Shown here: one piece after another, positions 1 through 8,999 of the stretch
How positions within the stretch are numbered: the stretch's first letter is position 1
Layout of the letters: each line of letters starts with the position of its first letter
Origin: Microbacterium sp.
Lineage (GTDB): Bacteria > Actinomycetota > Actinomycetes > Actinomycetales > Microbacteriaceae
Length of the DNA: 64,000 nt
Reading direction: 5' to 3'
Assembly: GCF_011620665.1 (NCBI RefSeq)
Contig: NZ_WOYQ01000069.1
Coordinates: 49,627 to 113,626, forward strand
The notes under the pieces: generated by a model
Databases searched by the model: none
Told to the model about the DNA's origin: nothing
What the model saw: the letters and a program-made list of their open reading frames with translations, nothing else
Position numbers and translations under genes: made by a program

Positions 1-93
1 GTACACTCACAGAACATCGATGACTTCGTGGACGTCAGCCCACCCCCCGCGTCCGTGGTCAGCGAAGGCACCGCCACAAGCGCCGCCACGTAA
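1..93 (+). CDS. C-terminal end of an upstream gene (possibly lgt), partial
   Basis: Frame 1 is open from the window edge to a TAA at 91-93 and encodes 30 residues ending in a polar tail ([13 protein letters not shown], then Pro/Ala/Ser/Thr-rich). No domain can be recognised. Actinobacteria often have lgt (prolipoprotein diacylglyceryl transferase) directly before gltB or pyk, and Lgt proteins of this group end in similar hydrophilic tails, so lgt is a context-based guess. The gene lies 52 bases before gltB on the same strand. Confidence 0.4.
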   Translation, partial: VHSQNIDDFVDVSPPPASVVSEGTATSAAT

Positions 94-145
94 CGCACCT
101 GGGCCGACGTCGTCCCGACTTGACACAAGAGTGAGGACGGTTGCC

Positions 146-3100
146 ATGCAAGCGAGCCCGCGCAGCAGTGCCGACATCGCCGGAGGGGCGTTCCCCGCCA
201 AGCAGGGCATGTACAACCCGGCCTTCGAAAAGGACGCCTGCGGACTGGCGATGGTCGCGACCCTTCGCGGCCATGCGGGTCATGACATCGTTGAGCTGGC
301 GCTGGAGGCCCTCCGCAATCTGGAACACCGCGGAGCGATCGGCTCGGATGCCGGAACCGGTGACGGAGCAGGCATCCTCACGCAGATGCCGGATGCGTTC
401 CTCCGTCGGGTCGTCGATTTCGAACTTCCTCCGGTTGGCGAATACGCAGCCGGGATGGCCTTCCTCCCGCTCGATGAGACTGCGCGCGGCAAGATCAAGG
501 CCGGTGTCGAGGAGATCGCGCTCGCCGAGGGCCTGACGGTTCTCGGCTGGCGCGTCGTGCCGACCGAGCAGCAGCACCTCGGCAAGCTCGCCTACAACGC
601 GCGTCCCGCGTTCGAACAGCTGTTCGTCTCGCGTCCTCCGGTCGGAGACGCCCCCGCCCTCAGCGGGATCGAACTCGACCGGCGGGTGTACCGACTGCGC
701 AAACGTGCGCGCCGCGAACACGACGCGTACTTCGTTTCGCTGTCCGCCCGGACACTGGGCTACAAGGGCATGGTCACGACACTGCAGCTCGAGCCGTTCT
801 ACCCCGATCTTCAGGACGAGCGCTTCGAGAGCGAGCTGGCCGTCGTGCACTCGCGGTACTCGACGAACACGTTCCCGTCATGGCCGCTCGCTCAACCGCT
901 GCGGATGCTGGCGCACAACGGAGAGATCAACACGGTGGGCGGCAACCGCAACTGGATGCGCGCCCGGCAGTCGCAGCTCGAGTCCGAGTTGATCGGCGAC
1001 ATCCACCCCCTGTTGCCGATCTGCACGGTCGGCGCGAGCGACTCGGCCTCGTTCGACGAGGTACTGGAGCTTTTGACCCTCACGGGGCGGAGCCTGCCTC
1101 ACGCGATCATGATGATGGTTCCGGAGGCGTACGAGAAGCAATCGGACATCACCCCCGAGTTGCGCGCGTTCTACGACTATCACTCGATGCAGATGGAGCC
1201 GTGGGACGGTCCGGCCGCGCTCATCTTCACCGACGGCACGCTCGTCGGTGCGACCCTGGACCGCAACGGATTGCGACCGGGACGGTGGACCGAGACCACG
1301 GACGGGCTCGTGGTCATCGGCAGCGAGACCGGGGTGCTCGATTTCGAGCCCGCGCGCATCAAGCGGCGAGGGCGCCTGCGGCCGGGCCGCATGTTCCTCG
1401 TCGACACGGCGCAGCAGCGCATCATCGAGGACCACGAGATCAAGGCGCAACTCGCGGGGCAGGAGCCGTGGCAGGAATGGCTCGATGCCGGCCGGGTGCG
1501 CCTGAAGGATCTTCCCGAACGTGAGCACATCGTGCACCCGATCGCCTCGATCACCCGTCGCCAGCGCACCTTCGGCTACACAGAAGAGGAAGTGCGCATC
1601 CTCCTCACGCCGATGGGGCAGAACGGAGCGGAGCCGCTGGGCGCGATGGGATCCGATGCACCGATTGCGGTGCTCAGTGAGCGTCCACGACTGCTCTTCG
1701 ACTACTTCACGCAGCAGTTCGCGCAGGTCACCAACCCGCCGCTGGACTCGATCCGTGAAGAGGTCGTGACGTCCCTCGCGGTCGGCCTCGGACCTGAGCG
1801 GAATCTCCTGTCGTGGGGTCCGGATCACACGAAGACCATCACGCTGGACTTCCCCGTGATCGACAATGACGAACTCGCCAAGCTCCAGAACATCGACAAG
1901 GCGCTGCCAGACCGTCGCTCGGTGACCGTCCGCGGCCTGTATCACGCCGATCAAGGCCCGCACGCGCTGCAGACCCGCCTCGAGGAGATGTGTGCCGAGG
2001 TGGATGCCGCGATCGAGGACGGTACCGAGTTCATCGTCCTGAGCGACCGCGACTCGAACAAGGATCTCGTCCCGATTCCGTCGCTGCTCATGGTGTCGGC
2101 GGTGCACCACCACCTGATCCGGCAGGAGAACCGGATGAAGGTTGCGCTTGTGGTGGAAGCCGGCGACGTCCGCGAAGTCCACCATGTCGCCACTCTCATC
2201 GGTTACGGCGCATCGGCGGTCAACCCCTATCTCGCGATGGAGACCGTGGAGTATCTCGTGCGCGCCGGATTCATCACCGGAATCTCGCCCGAGAAGGCGG
2301 TGACGAACCTGATCTACGCGCTCGGCAAGGGCGTGCTGAAGATCATGTCGAAGATGGGCATCTCGACCGTTTCGTCGTACGCGGGCGCGCAGGCGTTCGA
2401 AGCGGTGGGTCTGTCAGAGGAGTTCGTCGCCCAGTATTTCACGGGCACCGAGACCAAGCTCGGTGGCATCGGCATCGCCGAGGTCGCATCCGAGAACCAG
2501 GCGCGCCACGCCTACGCGTATCCCGAGGATGGTGCCGCGCGCGCACACGAACGGCTCTGGACTGGCGGAGAGTATCAATGGCGCCGCGACGGTGCGCCGC
2601 ACCTCTTCACACCAGAAACGGTCTTCCGCCTACAGCATTCGACACGCGAGCGTCGCTACGACGTGTTCCGCGAGTATACGAAGCTCGTCGACGATCAGTC
2701 CGCCGAGCTGAAGACGCTCCGCGGAATGTTCGCGCTCCGCACCGGCGCGCGAACCGCCCTGCCGATCGATGAGGTCGAGCCGGTGTCATCGATCGTCAAG
2801 CGTTTCTCGACCGGGGCGATGAGCTATGGCTCCATCTCGAAAGAGGCGCACGAGACGCTCGCGATCGCGATGAACCGGATCGGAGGCAAGTCGAACACCG
2901 GTGAAGGAGGCGAAGACGTCGACCGGCTCCTCGATCCCGAGCGCCGCAGCGCCATCAAGCAGGTGGCCTCTGGGCGCTTCGGTGTCACGAGTATGTACCT
3001 CACGCACGCCGACGACATCCAGATCAAGCTCGCACAGGGCGCCAAGCCCGGGGAGGGCGGCCAGCTCCCGCCCGCGAAGGTCTACCCGTGGATCGCGCGC

Positions 3101-4729
3101 ACCCGCGGTGGCACACCCGGCGTGGGCCTGATCTCACCGCCACCGCACCATGACATCTATTCCATCGAGGATCTCAAACAGTTGATCTTCGACCTCAAAC
3201 ACGCCAATCCGGCGGCTCGTGTCCACGTGAAGCTCGTCAGCCAATCCGGCATCGGCGCCGTCGCAGCAGGGACGGCGAAGGCGCTCGCCGACGTGATCCT
3301 CGTTTCCGGACACGACGGCGGTACGGGCGCGAGCCCGCTCAACTCCCTCAAGCACGCGGGCACCCCGTGGGAACTCGGCCTTGCCGAAACCCAGCAGACA
3401 CTCATGCTCAACGACATGCGGGACCGGGTCGTCGTGCAGGCCGACGGACAGCTCAAGACCGGCCGCGATGTCATCATCGCCGCCCTGCTGGGCGCGGAGG
3501 AGTTCGGCTTCGCCTCAACCGCACTCGTCGTGGAGGGATGCGTGATGATGCGCGTGTGCCACCTCGACACCTGCCCTGTGGGCGTCGCGACGCAGAACCC
3601 GGTGCTGCGCTCGAGGTTCTCCGGAAAGCCGGAGTTCGTCGTCAACTTCATGGAGTTCATCGCCCAGGAAGTGCGAGAGTACCTCGCGGAGCTCGGGTTC
3701 CGCAGCCTCGAGGAAGCGGTCGGTCACAACGAGCTGCTCGACGTGAACCACGCGGTCGAGCATTGGAAGGCCAGCGGGCTGGACCTTTCACCCGTCTTGC
3801 AAGGCCCGGTATTCGCTCCCGAGGCACCACGGCGCAACACCCGGCGCCAGGACCACGAACTCGAGAATCACTTCGACGTGCCGCTGATCGAGCAGGCTCA
3901 GGACGTCATCACCCACGGCGGCCACTTCGAGATCTCACTTCCGATCCGCAACACGGAGCGCGCGGTCGGAACAATGCTCGGGCATCATGTCACGATCGCT
4001 CATGGTGAGAACGGCCTGCCATCCGGCTCGATCGAAGTCAACCTCACGGGGTCGGCCGGCCAGTCCTTCGGAGCTTTTCTGCCCGCCGGGATCACTCTCC
4101 GTCTCGCGGGCGACTCCAACGACTACGTCGGCAAGGGTCTCTCCGGTGGCCGGATCGTGGTCCGTTCGCCCCACGCGGCTGCCTTCGATGCGTCGCAGAA
4201 CGTCATTGCCGGCAACGTCATCGGCTACGGCGCGACACAGGGAAGCATGTTCCTGGGCGGTGTTGTGGGGGAGCGTTTCCTGGTTCGCAACTCCGGCGCG
4301 ACAGCGGTCGTCGAGGGAGTCGGTGACCACGCACTCGAATACATGACGGGAGGGTTGGCCATCATCCTCGGCACGACCGGGCGAAATCTGGGCGCCGGGA
4401 TGTCCGGCGGGACCGCCTACATCTACAAGCTTGACCGAAGCCTCGTCAACCGCGAGGCACTCGCCACGGGTGAGCTCGAACTCCTCGAACTCGGCTCGGG
4501 CGATGTCGAGATGCTCCGCGATCTGCTCGAGCAGCATGTCGCCGAGACCGGATCGGCGCTGGCTGCGCGGATCCTGGACGATTTCGAGGCCGAGACCGCG
4601 AACTTCGTCCGTGTCCTGCCGCGAGACTACGCCGCGGTGTTGCAGACCCGTCAGGATGCGGTCGCCGAGGGGCTCGACCCCGACGGTGATGTCGTCTGGA
4701 CCCGCATTATGGAGGTGACCGGTGGCTGA
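146..4729 (+). CDS. gltB: Glutamate synthase (NADPH) large subunit
   Basis: Alpha subunit of GOGAT, which with GltD converts glutamine plus 2-oxoglutarate to two glutamates (ammonium assimilation, cytosol). From the ATG at 146 the protein has 1527 residues, normal for bacterial GltB. That start has a GAGGA ribosome site at 133-137 and gives a short propeptide ending before Cys32, the expected N-terminal nucleophile of the class II amidotransferase domain (motif DACGLAM). The frame is open back to 20, but those codons overlap the previous gene. The FMN-binding synthase domain covers about residues 820-1190, with the 3Fe-4S cysteines Cys1132, Cys1138 and Cys1143 (motif [15 protein letters not shown]). 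The GXGXG beta-helix domain closes the protein. The stop overlaps the gltD start, so the two subunits are translationally coupled. Confidence 0.97.
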   Translation: MQASPRSSADIAGGAFPAKQGMYNPAFEKDACGLAMVATLRGHAGHDIVELALEALRNLEHRGAIGSDAGTGDGAGILTQMPDAFLRRVVDFELPPVGEYAAGMAFLPLDETARGKIKAGVEEIALAEGLTVLGWRVVPTEQQHLGKLAYNARPAFEQLFVSRPPVGDAPALSGIELDRRVYRLRKRARREHDAYFVSLSARTLGYKGMVTTLQLEPFYPDLQDERFESELAVVHSRYSTNTFPSWPLAQPLRMLAHNGEINTVGGNRNWMRARQSQLESELIGDIHPLLPICTVGASDSASFDEVLELLTLTGRSLPHAIMMMVPEAYEKQSDITPELRAFYDYHSMQMEPWDGPAALIFTDGTLVGATLDRNGLRPGRWTETTDGLVVIGSETGVLDFEPARIKRRGRLRPGRMFLVDTAQQRIIEDHEIKAQLAGQEPWQEWLDAGRVRLKDLPEREHIVHPIASITRRQRTFGYTEEEVRILLTPMGQNGAEPLGAMGSDAPIAVLSERPRLLFDYFTQQFAQVTNPPLDSIREEVVTSLAVGLGPERNLLSWGPDHTKTITLDFPVIDNDELAKLQNIDKALPDRRSVTVRGLYHADQGPHALQTRLEEMCAEVDAAIEDGTEFIVLSDRDSNKDLVPIPSLLMVSAVHHHLIRQENRMKVALVVEAGDVREVHHVATLIGYGASAVNPYLAMETVEYLVRAGFITGISPEKAVTNLIYALGKGVLKIMSKMGISTVSSYAGAQAFEAVGLSEEFVAQYFTGTETKLGGIGIAEVASENQARHAYAYPEDGAARAHERLWTGGEYQWRRDGAPHLFTPETVFRLQHSTRERRYDVFREYTKLVDDQSAELKTLRGMFALRTGARTALPIDEVEPVSSIVKRFSTGAMSYGSISKEAHETLAIAMNRIGGKSNTGEGGEDVDRLLDPERRSAIKQVASGRFGVTSMYLTHADDIQIKLAQGAKPGEGGQLPPAKVYPWIARTRGGTPGVGLISPPPHHDIYSIEDLKQLIFDLKHANPAARVHVKLVSQSGIGAVAAGTAKALADVILVSGHDGGTGASPLNSLKHAGTPWELGLAETQQTLMLNDMRDRVVVQADGQLKTGRDVIIAALLGAEEFGFASTALVVEGCVMMRVCHLDTCPVGVATQNPVLRSRFSGKPEFVVNFMEFIAQEVREYLAELGFRSLEEAVGHNELLDVNHAVEHWKASGLDLSPVLQGPVFAPEAPRRNTRRQDHELENHFDVPLIEQAQDVITHGGHFEISLPIRNTERAVGTMLGHHVTIAHGENGLPSGSIEVNLTGSAGQSFGAFLPAGITLRLAGDSNDYVGKGLSGGRIVVRSPHAAAFDASQNVIAGNVIGYGATQGSMFLGGVVGERFLVRNSGATAVVEGVGDHALEYMTGGLAIILGTTGRNLGAGMSGGTAYIYKLDRSLVNREALATGELELLELGSGDVEMLRDLLEQHVAETGSALAARILDDFEAETANFVRVLPRDYAAVLQTRQDAVAEGLDPDGDVVWTRIMEVTGG

Positions 4730-6188
4730 CCCCAAGGGATTTCTGAAAGTCACTCAGCGCGAGCTTCCCGCGCGCCGGCCCGTTCCGGTGCGCATCATGG
4801 ACTGGAAAGAAGTGTACGAGCCGGGCGACAGTGCGGTTCTGCGTCGCCAGGCCGGGCGTTGTATGGACTGTGGAATCCCGTTCTGCCACAGGGGCTGCCC
4901 ACTGGGCAATCTGATCCCGGAATGGAACGACCTCATCTGGCGGGGCGAGGGCCGCGCGGCGATCGAGCGCCTGCACGCGACGAACAACTTCCCCGAGTTC
5001 ACCGGACGCTTGTGCCCGGCCCCCTGCGAGAGTTCGTGCGTGCTGGGTATCAATCAGCCCGCAGTGACGATCAAGCAGATCGAGGTGTCGACGATCGACG
5101 AGGCGTTCGCGCACGGCTGGGTCGAGCCCGAACCGCCCGGGCGTCTCACGGGCAAGACCGTCGCGGTGGTCGGCTCGGGCCCGGCGGGGCTCGCTGCCGC
5201 ACAGCAACTCACTCGAGCGGGGCACACGGTCGCCGTGTACGAGCGCGATGATCGCATCGGCGGCCTCCTGAGGTACGGGATCCCCGACTTCAAGATGGAG
5301 AAGCGCCACATCGATTCGCGCCTGCGCCAGATGCAGGACGAGGGCACTCGATTTCGCGCTGGGGTGGAGATCGGGGTCGACATCGCCTGGGGCGATCTGC
5401 GGACACGCTACGACGCCGTCGTGATCGCGACCGGGTCGACGCTTCCGCGGGATCTCGCGATCCCGGGTCGCGACCTCGCCGGGGTCCACTTCGCGATGGA
5501 GTTCCTGGTCGAATCGAACAAGGCGGTCGCCGGCGATCAGGTGCCGCACCAGATCCACGCCGAAGGCAAGCACGTGGTCGTGATCGGCGGCGGCGACACC
5601 GGTGCGGACTGCATCGGCACCGCGCACCGTCACGGCGCGCTCAGCGTCACGAACCTCGCGATCGGCACGCAGCCGCCCGACGAGCGCCCACCGCACCAGC
5701 CCTGGCCGATGGACCCGCACGTCTTCGAGATCTCGTCCGCGCACGAAGAGGGAGGCAAGCGCACCTACCTCGCCTCGACGGTCGAGTTCCTCTCCAACGA
5801 CGCCGGCGAAGTACGCGCCGTTCGCGTAGCCGAGACGGAGTTCATCGACGGGCGCCGCGTTCCGAAGAGCGGCACCGAGCACGAGATCCCCGCGGACCTG
5901 GTCTTGATCGCAATGGGTTTCACCGGCCCCGAGCGCGCCGGCCTGGAGGATCAGCTCGGCACCGTGTTCAACGGCCGCGGCAACGTGGATCGTGGCGACG
6001 ACTACCAGTCGGCGGCATCCGGCGTCTTCGTCGCGGGGGACGCCGGCCGTGGTCAATCCTTGATCGTCTGGGCGATCGCGGAGGGCCGCGCGGCCGCCGC
6101 AGCCGTCGACGAGTACCTGATGGGACGCACCACCCTGCCCTCGCCGGTCACTCCGCGCGACATGGCCATCGGCGTGCTCCCCGCGTAG
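4722..6188 (+). CDS. gltD: Glutamate synthase small subunit
   Basis: Beta subunit of GOGAT, 488 residues. It takes electrons from NADPH through FAD and Fe-S clusters to the large subunit. The N-terminal region carries the cluster cysteines Cys47, Cys50, Cys55, Cys59 ([13 protein letters not shown]) and Cys98, Cys102, Cys106 (CPAPCESSC). The FAD-binding GSGPAG motif is at about 151-156, and the NADPH-binding Rossmann motif ([10 protein letters not shown]) is near 284-297. The GTG start overlaps the end of gltB by 8 bases and has a GGAGGT ribosome site at 4711-4716. Confidence 0.97.
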   Translation: MADPKGFLKVTQRELPARRPVPVRIMDWKEVYEPGDSAVLRRQAGRCMDCGIPFCHRGCPLGNLIPEWNDLIWRGEGRAAIERLHATNNFPEFTGRLCPAPCESSCVLGINQPAVTIKQIEVSTIDEAFAHGWVEPEPPGRLTGKTVAVVGSGPAGLAAAQQLTRAGHTVAVYERDDRIGGLLRYGIPDFKMEKRHIDSRLRQMQDEGTRFRAGVEIGVDIAWGDLRTRYDAVVIATGSTLPRDLAIPGRDLAGVHFAMEFLVESNKAVAGDQVPHQIHAEGKHVVVIGGGDTGADCIGTAHRHGALSVTNLAIGTQPPDERPPHQPWPMDPHVFEISSAHEEGGKRTYLASTVEFLSNDAGEVRAVRVAETEFIDGRRVPKSGTEHEIPADLVLIAMGFTGPERAGLEDQLGTVFNGRGNVDRGDDYQSAASGVFVAGDAGRGQSLIVWAIAEGRAAAAAVDEYLMGRTTLPSPVTPRDMAIGVLPA

Positions 6189-6239
6189 GCTCGCACCATC
6201 CCCGAGACACTCTAAGAACGACCGATCGGAGTCAGTGAA

Positions 6240-7688
6240 GTGAGACGCGCGAAGATCGTCGCCACTCTGGGACCCGCCACCTCCACATACGAGATGGTTC
6301 GCGCCATCGTCGATGCGGGCGTCGACGTGGCGCGATTCAATCTGAGTCACGGCGACTACGCCGAGCACGATGCCCGCTGGGCCAACGTGCGCAAGGCCGC
6401 AGACGACGCGGGGCGTGCCATCGCCATCCTCGTCGACCTGCAGGGCCCCAAGATCCGCCTCGGCAAGTTCGCCGATGGGCCGCACGATCTCGCCGTCGAT
6501 GATGTCTTCCGGATCACGACCGATGACATCGCCGGCACGAAGGAGATCGTCTCGACGACCTTCAAAGGTCTTCCGGGCGACGTCTCGCCCGGTGACCAGT
6601 TGCTGATCGACGACGGCAAGGTGCGCGTCGAGGTCACTGCCGTAGACGGCACCGTGGTCACGACGAAGGTTCTCGTCGCAGGCGCTGTCTCGAACAACAA
6701 GGGGATCAACCTGCCCGGAGTCGCGGTGAGCGTCCCGGCGCTCTCGGAGAAGGACGAGTCCGATCTGCGCTGGGGTCTCCGACGAGGCTGCGACCTCGTT
6801 GCGCTGTCGTTCGTCCGCGACGCCGCCGACGTCACCCGTGTCCACGAGATCATGACGGAGGAGGGTCGCAGGGTTCCCGTCATCGCAAAGATCGAGAAGC
6901 CGCAGGCGGTGGACAACCTCGAAGAGATCATCGACGCCTTCGACGGCATCATGGTCGCCCGCGGTGACCTGGGTGTGGAACTTCCGCTGGAAGCCGTACC
7001 CATCGTCCAGAAGCGCGCGGTCGACCTCTGCCGTCGCATGGCCAAGCCGGTGATCGTTGCGACCCAGATGCTCGAGACGATGATCGAGAATCCGGTGCCT
7101 ACCCGCGCCGAGACCAGCGACGTCGCCAACGCCGTTCTGGACGGTGCGGACGCGGTCATGCTCTCGGGCGAGACCAGCGTCGGCAGGTACCCGGTCGTCG
7201 TCGTCGAAACCATGGCCCGCATCATCGCATCGACAGAAGAGCACGGCATGGACCGCATCCACCCGTTGACCGCGCGGCCCCGCACACAGGGTGGCATCAT
7301 CACGCTTGCGGCCAACGAGGTGGCCGAATTCGTCGAGGCGAAGTTCATCTGCATCTTCACAGAGTCCGGCGACACGGCACGACGCATGTCTCGTCTGCGT
7401 CCCAGCATCCCCATGATGGCGTTCGCGACCGACCCAGCGATCCGCCGGCGCATGGCCCTCACCTGGGGTGTGCAATCCACACTCGTCGATCACGTCGCGC
7501 ACACCGACCTGATGTTCCTTCAGGTGGACGACTTCTTCCTGAAGGGCGGCCTTGCTGCCGAGGGAGACAAGGTCGTCGTGATCTCCGGATCCCCTCCCGG
7601 CATCGAGGGCACGACCAACGACATCCGAATCCACCGGATCGGCGATGCCGTCCACGGCAAGGCGCCGATCTACAAAGCGGAACAGTAG
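6240..7688 (+). CDS. pyk: Pyruvate kinase
   Basis: Converts phosphoenolpyruvate and ADP to pyruvate and ATP, the last step of glycolysis. It has 482 residues, the usual length. Diagnostic segments are RRAKIVATLGPAT at the N-terminus, RFNLSHG, the active-site block VIAKIEKPQAVDN with the catalytic lysine, MVARGDLGVELP (metal and substrate binding) and the MLETMI-PTRAE helix. The C-terminal allosteric domain follows. The start is a GTG 51 bases after gltD on the same strand. The pyk position between lgt and polA is also seen in mycobacteria. Confidence 0.97.
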   Translation: MRRAKIVATLGPATSTYEMVRAIVDAGVDVARFNLSHGDYAEHDARWANVRKAADDAGRAIAILVDLQGPKIRLGKFADGPHDLAVDDVFRITTDDIAGTKEIVSTTFKGLPGDVSPGDQLLIDDGKVRVEVTAVDGTVVTTKVLVAGAVSNNKGINLPGVAVSVPALSEKDESDLRWGLRRGCDLVALSFVRDAADVTRVHEIMTEEGRRVPVIAKIEKPQAVDNLEEIIDAFDGIMVARGDLGVELPLEAVPIVQKRAVDLCRRMAKPVIVATQMLETMIENPVPTRAETSDVANAVLDGADAVMLSGETSVGRYPVVVVETMARIIASTEEHGMDRIHPLTARPRTQGGIITLAANEVAEFVEAKFICIFTESGDTARRMSRLRPSIPMMAFATDPAIRRRMALTWGVQSTLVDHVAHTDLMFLQVDDFFLKGGLAAEGDKVVVISGSPPGIEGTTNDIRIHRIGDAVHGKAPIYKAEQ

Positions 7689-7701
7689 CGCGACCGTGCC
7701 C

Positions 7702-7740
7702 AGACGGGGGGATGACAGGAGCCCCGGCATCCCCCGTCTT
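7702..7740. terminator. Hairpin between pyk and tRNA-Leu(CAA)
   Basis: AGACGGGGG-GATG pairs with CATCCCCCGTCT with one bulged G and a loop of about 13 bases. It lies 14 bases after the pyk stop and 6 bases past the 3' end of the convergent tRNA, so it could stop transcription from both sides. It lacks a proper U-tract. Confidence 0.6.
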
Positions 7741-7745
7741 GCTCG

Positions 7746-7828
7746 TACCGGTGGTGGGAGTCGAACCCACACGACCTTGCGGTCAACCGAGTTTGAGTCG
7801 GTCGCGTCTGCCATTCCGCCACACCGGC
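7746..7828 (-). tRNA. tRNA-Leu(CAA)
   Basis: 83-nt class II tRNA on the minus strand. The acceptor GCCGGTG pairs with CACCGGT (one G-U). The anticodon stem ACCGA/TCGGT encloses loop CTCAAAC, giving anticodon CAA, which reads UUG. A variable-arm stem (GACC/GGTC) and a T-arm with GTTCGAC follow. CCA is not encoded. A minus-strand -10-like TATCGT lies at 7842-7847, close to the promoter of the divergent regulator. Confidence 0.96.
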
Positions 7829-7850
7829 GTGTGCCTGATCGACGATACCG

Positions 7851-7856
7851 TAGGAT
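7851..7856 (+). promoter_or_regulatory. -10 box TAGGAT, leaderless-type
   Basis: TAGGAT is followed by exactly 6 bases and the ATG at 7863. AGGA inside it could also act as a ribosome site, so this case is ambiguous. Confidence 0.5.
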
Positions 7857-7862
7857 TCAGTG

Positions 7863-8483
7863 ATGACTGAGCAGGAGCGGAACGCAGCACCCACGGCATC
7901 GGCCCCGCGGCGCGTCGTCGTCGCCGAGGACGAGTCGCTGATCCGGTTGGACATCGTCGAGATCCTCCGCGACAACGGGTTCGACGTCGTCGGCGAAGCG
8001 GGGGATGGCGAGACGGCCGTGCAGCTGGCAACAGAACTTCGCCCGGATCTCGTGATCATGGACGTGAAAATGCCTGTGCTCGACGGCATCAGCGCCGCCG
8101 AGAAGCTCTCGAAGAACCACGTCGCCCCGGTGGTCCTGCTGACCGCATTCAGCCAGAAGGAGCTCGTCGAGCGGGCGAGCGATGCCGGTGCCCTGGCCTA
8201 CGTCGTCAAGCCCTTCACGCCGAATGACCTCCTGCCGGCCATCGAGATCGCGCTGGCCCGCTACGAGCAGATCATCACGCTCGAGGCCGAGGTGGCCGAC
8301 ATGGTCGAGCGCTTCGAGACGCGCAAGCTCGTTGACCGGGCCAAGGGACTGCTCAACGAGAAGATGGGTCTCACTGAACCCGAAGCGTTTCGGTGGATCC
8401 AGAAGGCGTCGATGGACCGCCGCCTGACGATGCAGGATGTCGCGAAGGCGATCATCGAGCAGCTCTCCGCGAAGAAAGCCTGA
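7863..8483 (+). CDS. ANTAR-domain response regulator, PdtaR-like
   Basis: 206-residue response regulator that probably acts by binding RNA rather than DNA. The receiver domain (about 17-130) has the acidic pair Glu22/Asp23, phospho-acceptor Asp67 in LVIMDVKM, Thr94 in VLLTAF and Lys116 in YVVKPF. After a coiled linker (about 133-155) comes an ANTAR domain (about 145-200) with VDRAKGLLNEKMGLTEPEAFRWIQ, the helical fold that binds antiterminator hairpins. The layout matches mycobacterial PdtaR (Rv1626), also located between pyk and polA. No partner histidine kinase is in the window. A GTG at 7860 is also in frame; the ATG at 7863 fits both the -10 spacing and an AGGA site better. Confidence 0.92.
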   Translation: MTEQERNAAPTASAPRRVVVAEDESLIRLDIVEILRDNGFDVVGEAGDGETAVQLATELRPDLVIMDVKMPVLDGISAAEKLSKNHVAPVVLLTAFSQKELVERASDAGALAYVVKPFTPNDLLPAIEIALARYEQIITLEAEVADMVERFETRKLVDRAKGLLNEKMGLTEPEAFRWIQKASMDRRLTMQDVAKAIIEQLSAKKA

Positions 8484-8500
8484 CTCGACTCAAGTCAGGC
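8478..8500. terminator. Bidirectional hairpin over two stop codons
   Basis: GCCTGACT (8478-8485) is the perfect inverse of AGTCAGGC (8493-8500). The stem contains the stop codons of the convergent regulator (8483) and thioesterase (8495), a compact shared terminator. Confidence 0.6.
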
Positions 8501-8935
8501 CGTGGACGGATCCTTGATCATGTTCGTGATGCGGATCGTAGAGCAGCGGCGGCCCTGATCGTCCGAGACGACGATCTCGTGGACCGTGATGCTGCGCCCC
8601 AGGTGCACCGGAATGCAGACACCGGTGACGACGCCGCTCTTGGCCGATCGCGTGTGCGTGGCGTTGATGTCCACGCCGACGGCGAGGCGTCCGGGACCCG
8701 CGTGCAGGTTCGCCGCCATGGATCCGAGTGTTTCACCGAGCACGACGTATGCACCCCCGTGCATGAGCCCGACGTACTGTGTGTTGCCCTCCACGGGCAT
8801 GGTGGCCACGGACCGCTCTACGGTGAACTCGGTGAACTCGATCCCCATCTTGTCGGCGAGGGCGCTCTTCCCGCGTTGCGCTACCCTCGGCGCACCGTTG
8901 TTCGCGGTCTCGGAGGAAGTGGACTCAGCGGTCAT
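8495..8935 (-). CDS. PaaI/YdiI-type hotdog-fold thioesterase
   Basis: 146-residue hotdog-fold acyl-CoA thioesterase. Recognisable elements are the substrate-pocket segment YVGLMHGGAYVVLGETLGS, with the HGG motif that positions the thioester carbonyl, and the strand VGVDINATHTRSAKSG. The substrate is unknown; relatives act on 1,4-dihydroxy-2-naphthoyl-CoA or phenylacetyl-type CoAs. The start at 8935 was chosen because GAGGA precedes it by 6 bases; a longer in-frame ATG at 8980 has no such site. The gene is divergent from polA and convergent with the ANTAR regulator. Mycobacteria also have a thioesterase gene in this neighbourhood. Confidence 0.85.
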   Translation of the reverse strand: MTAESTSSETANNGAPRVAQRGKSALADKMGIEFTEFTVERSVATMPVEGNTQYVGLMHGGAYVVLGETLGSMAANLHAGPGRLAVGVDINATHTRSAKSGVVTGVCIPVHLGRSITVHEIVVSDDQGRRCSTIRITNMIKDPSTA

Positions 8936-8987
8936 CGGTCGTCCTCGGGCTTTCTGTGGAGGCAGTTTCGGTGTCGGCACCCGCGTC

Positions 8988-8993
8988 TAGAGT
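8988..8993 (+). promoter_or_regulatory. -10 box TAGAGT for polA, leaderless-type
   Basis: TAGAGT lies exactly 6 bases before the GTG at 9000, and no ribosome site can be placed between them. Confidence 0.6.
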
Positions 8994-8999
8994 TGCAGG

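Noticed and set aside
4707-7814. Open frame of 1035 codons on the minus strand opposite gltD and pyk
   Set aside because: It is antisense to two well-supported genes, has low-complexity Arg/Asp/His-rich composition and no domain. Long antisense frames are expected at this GC content.
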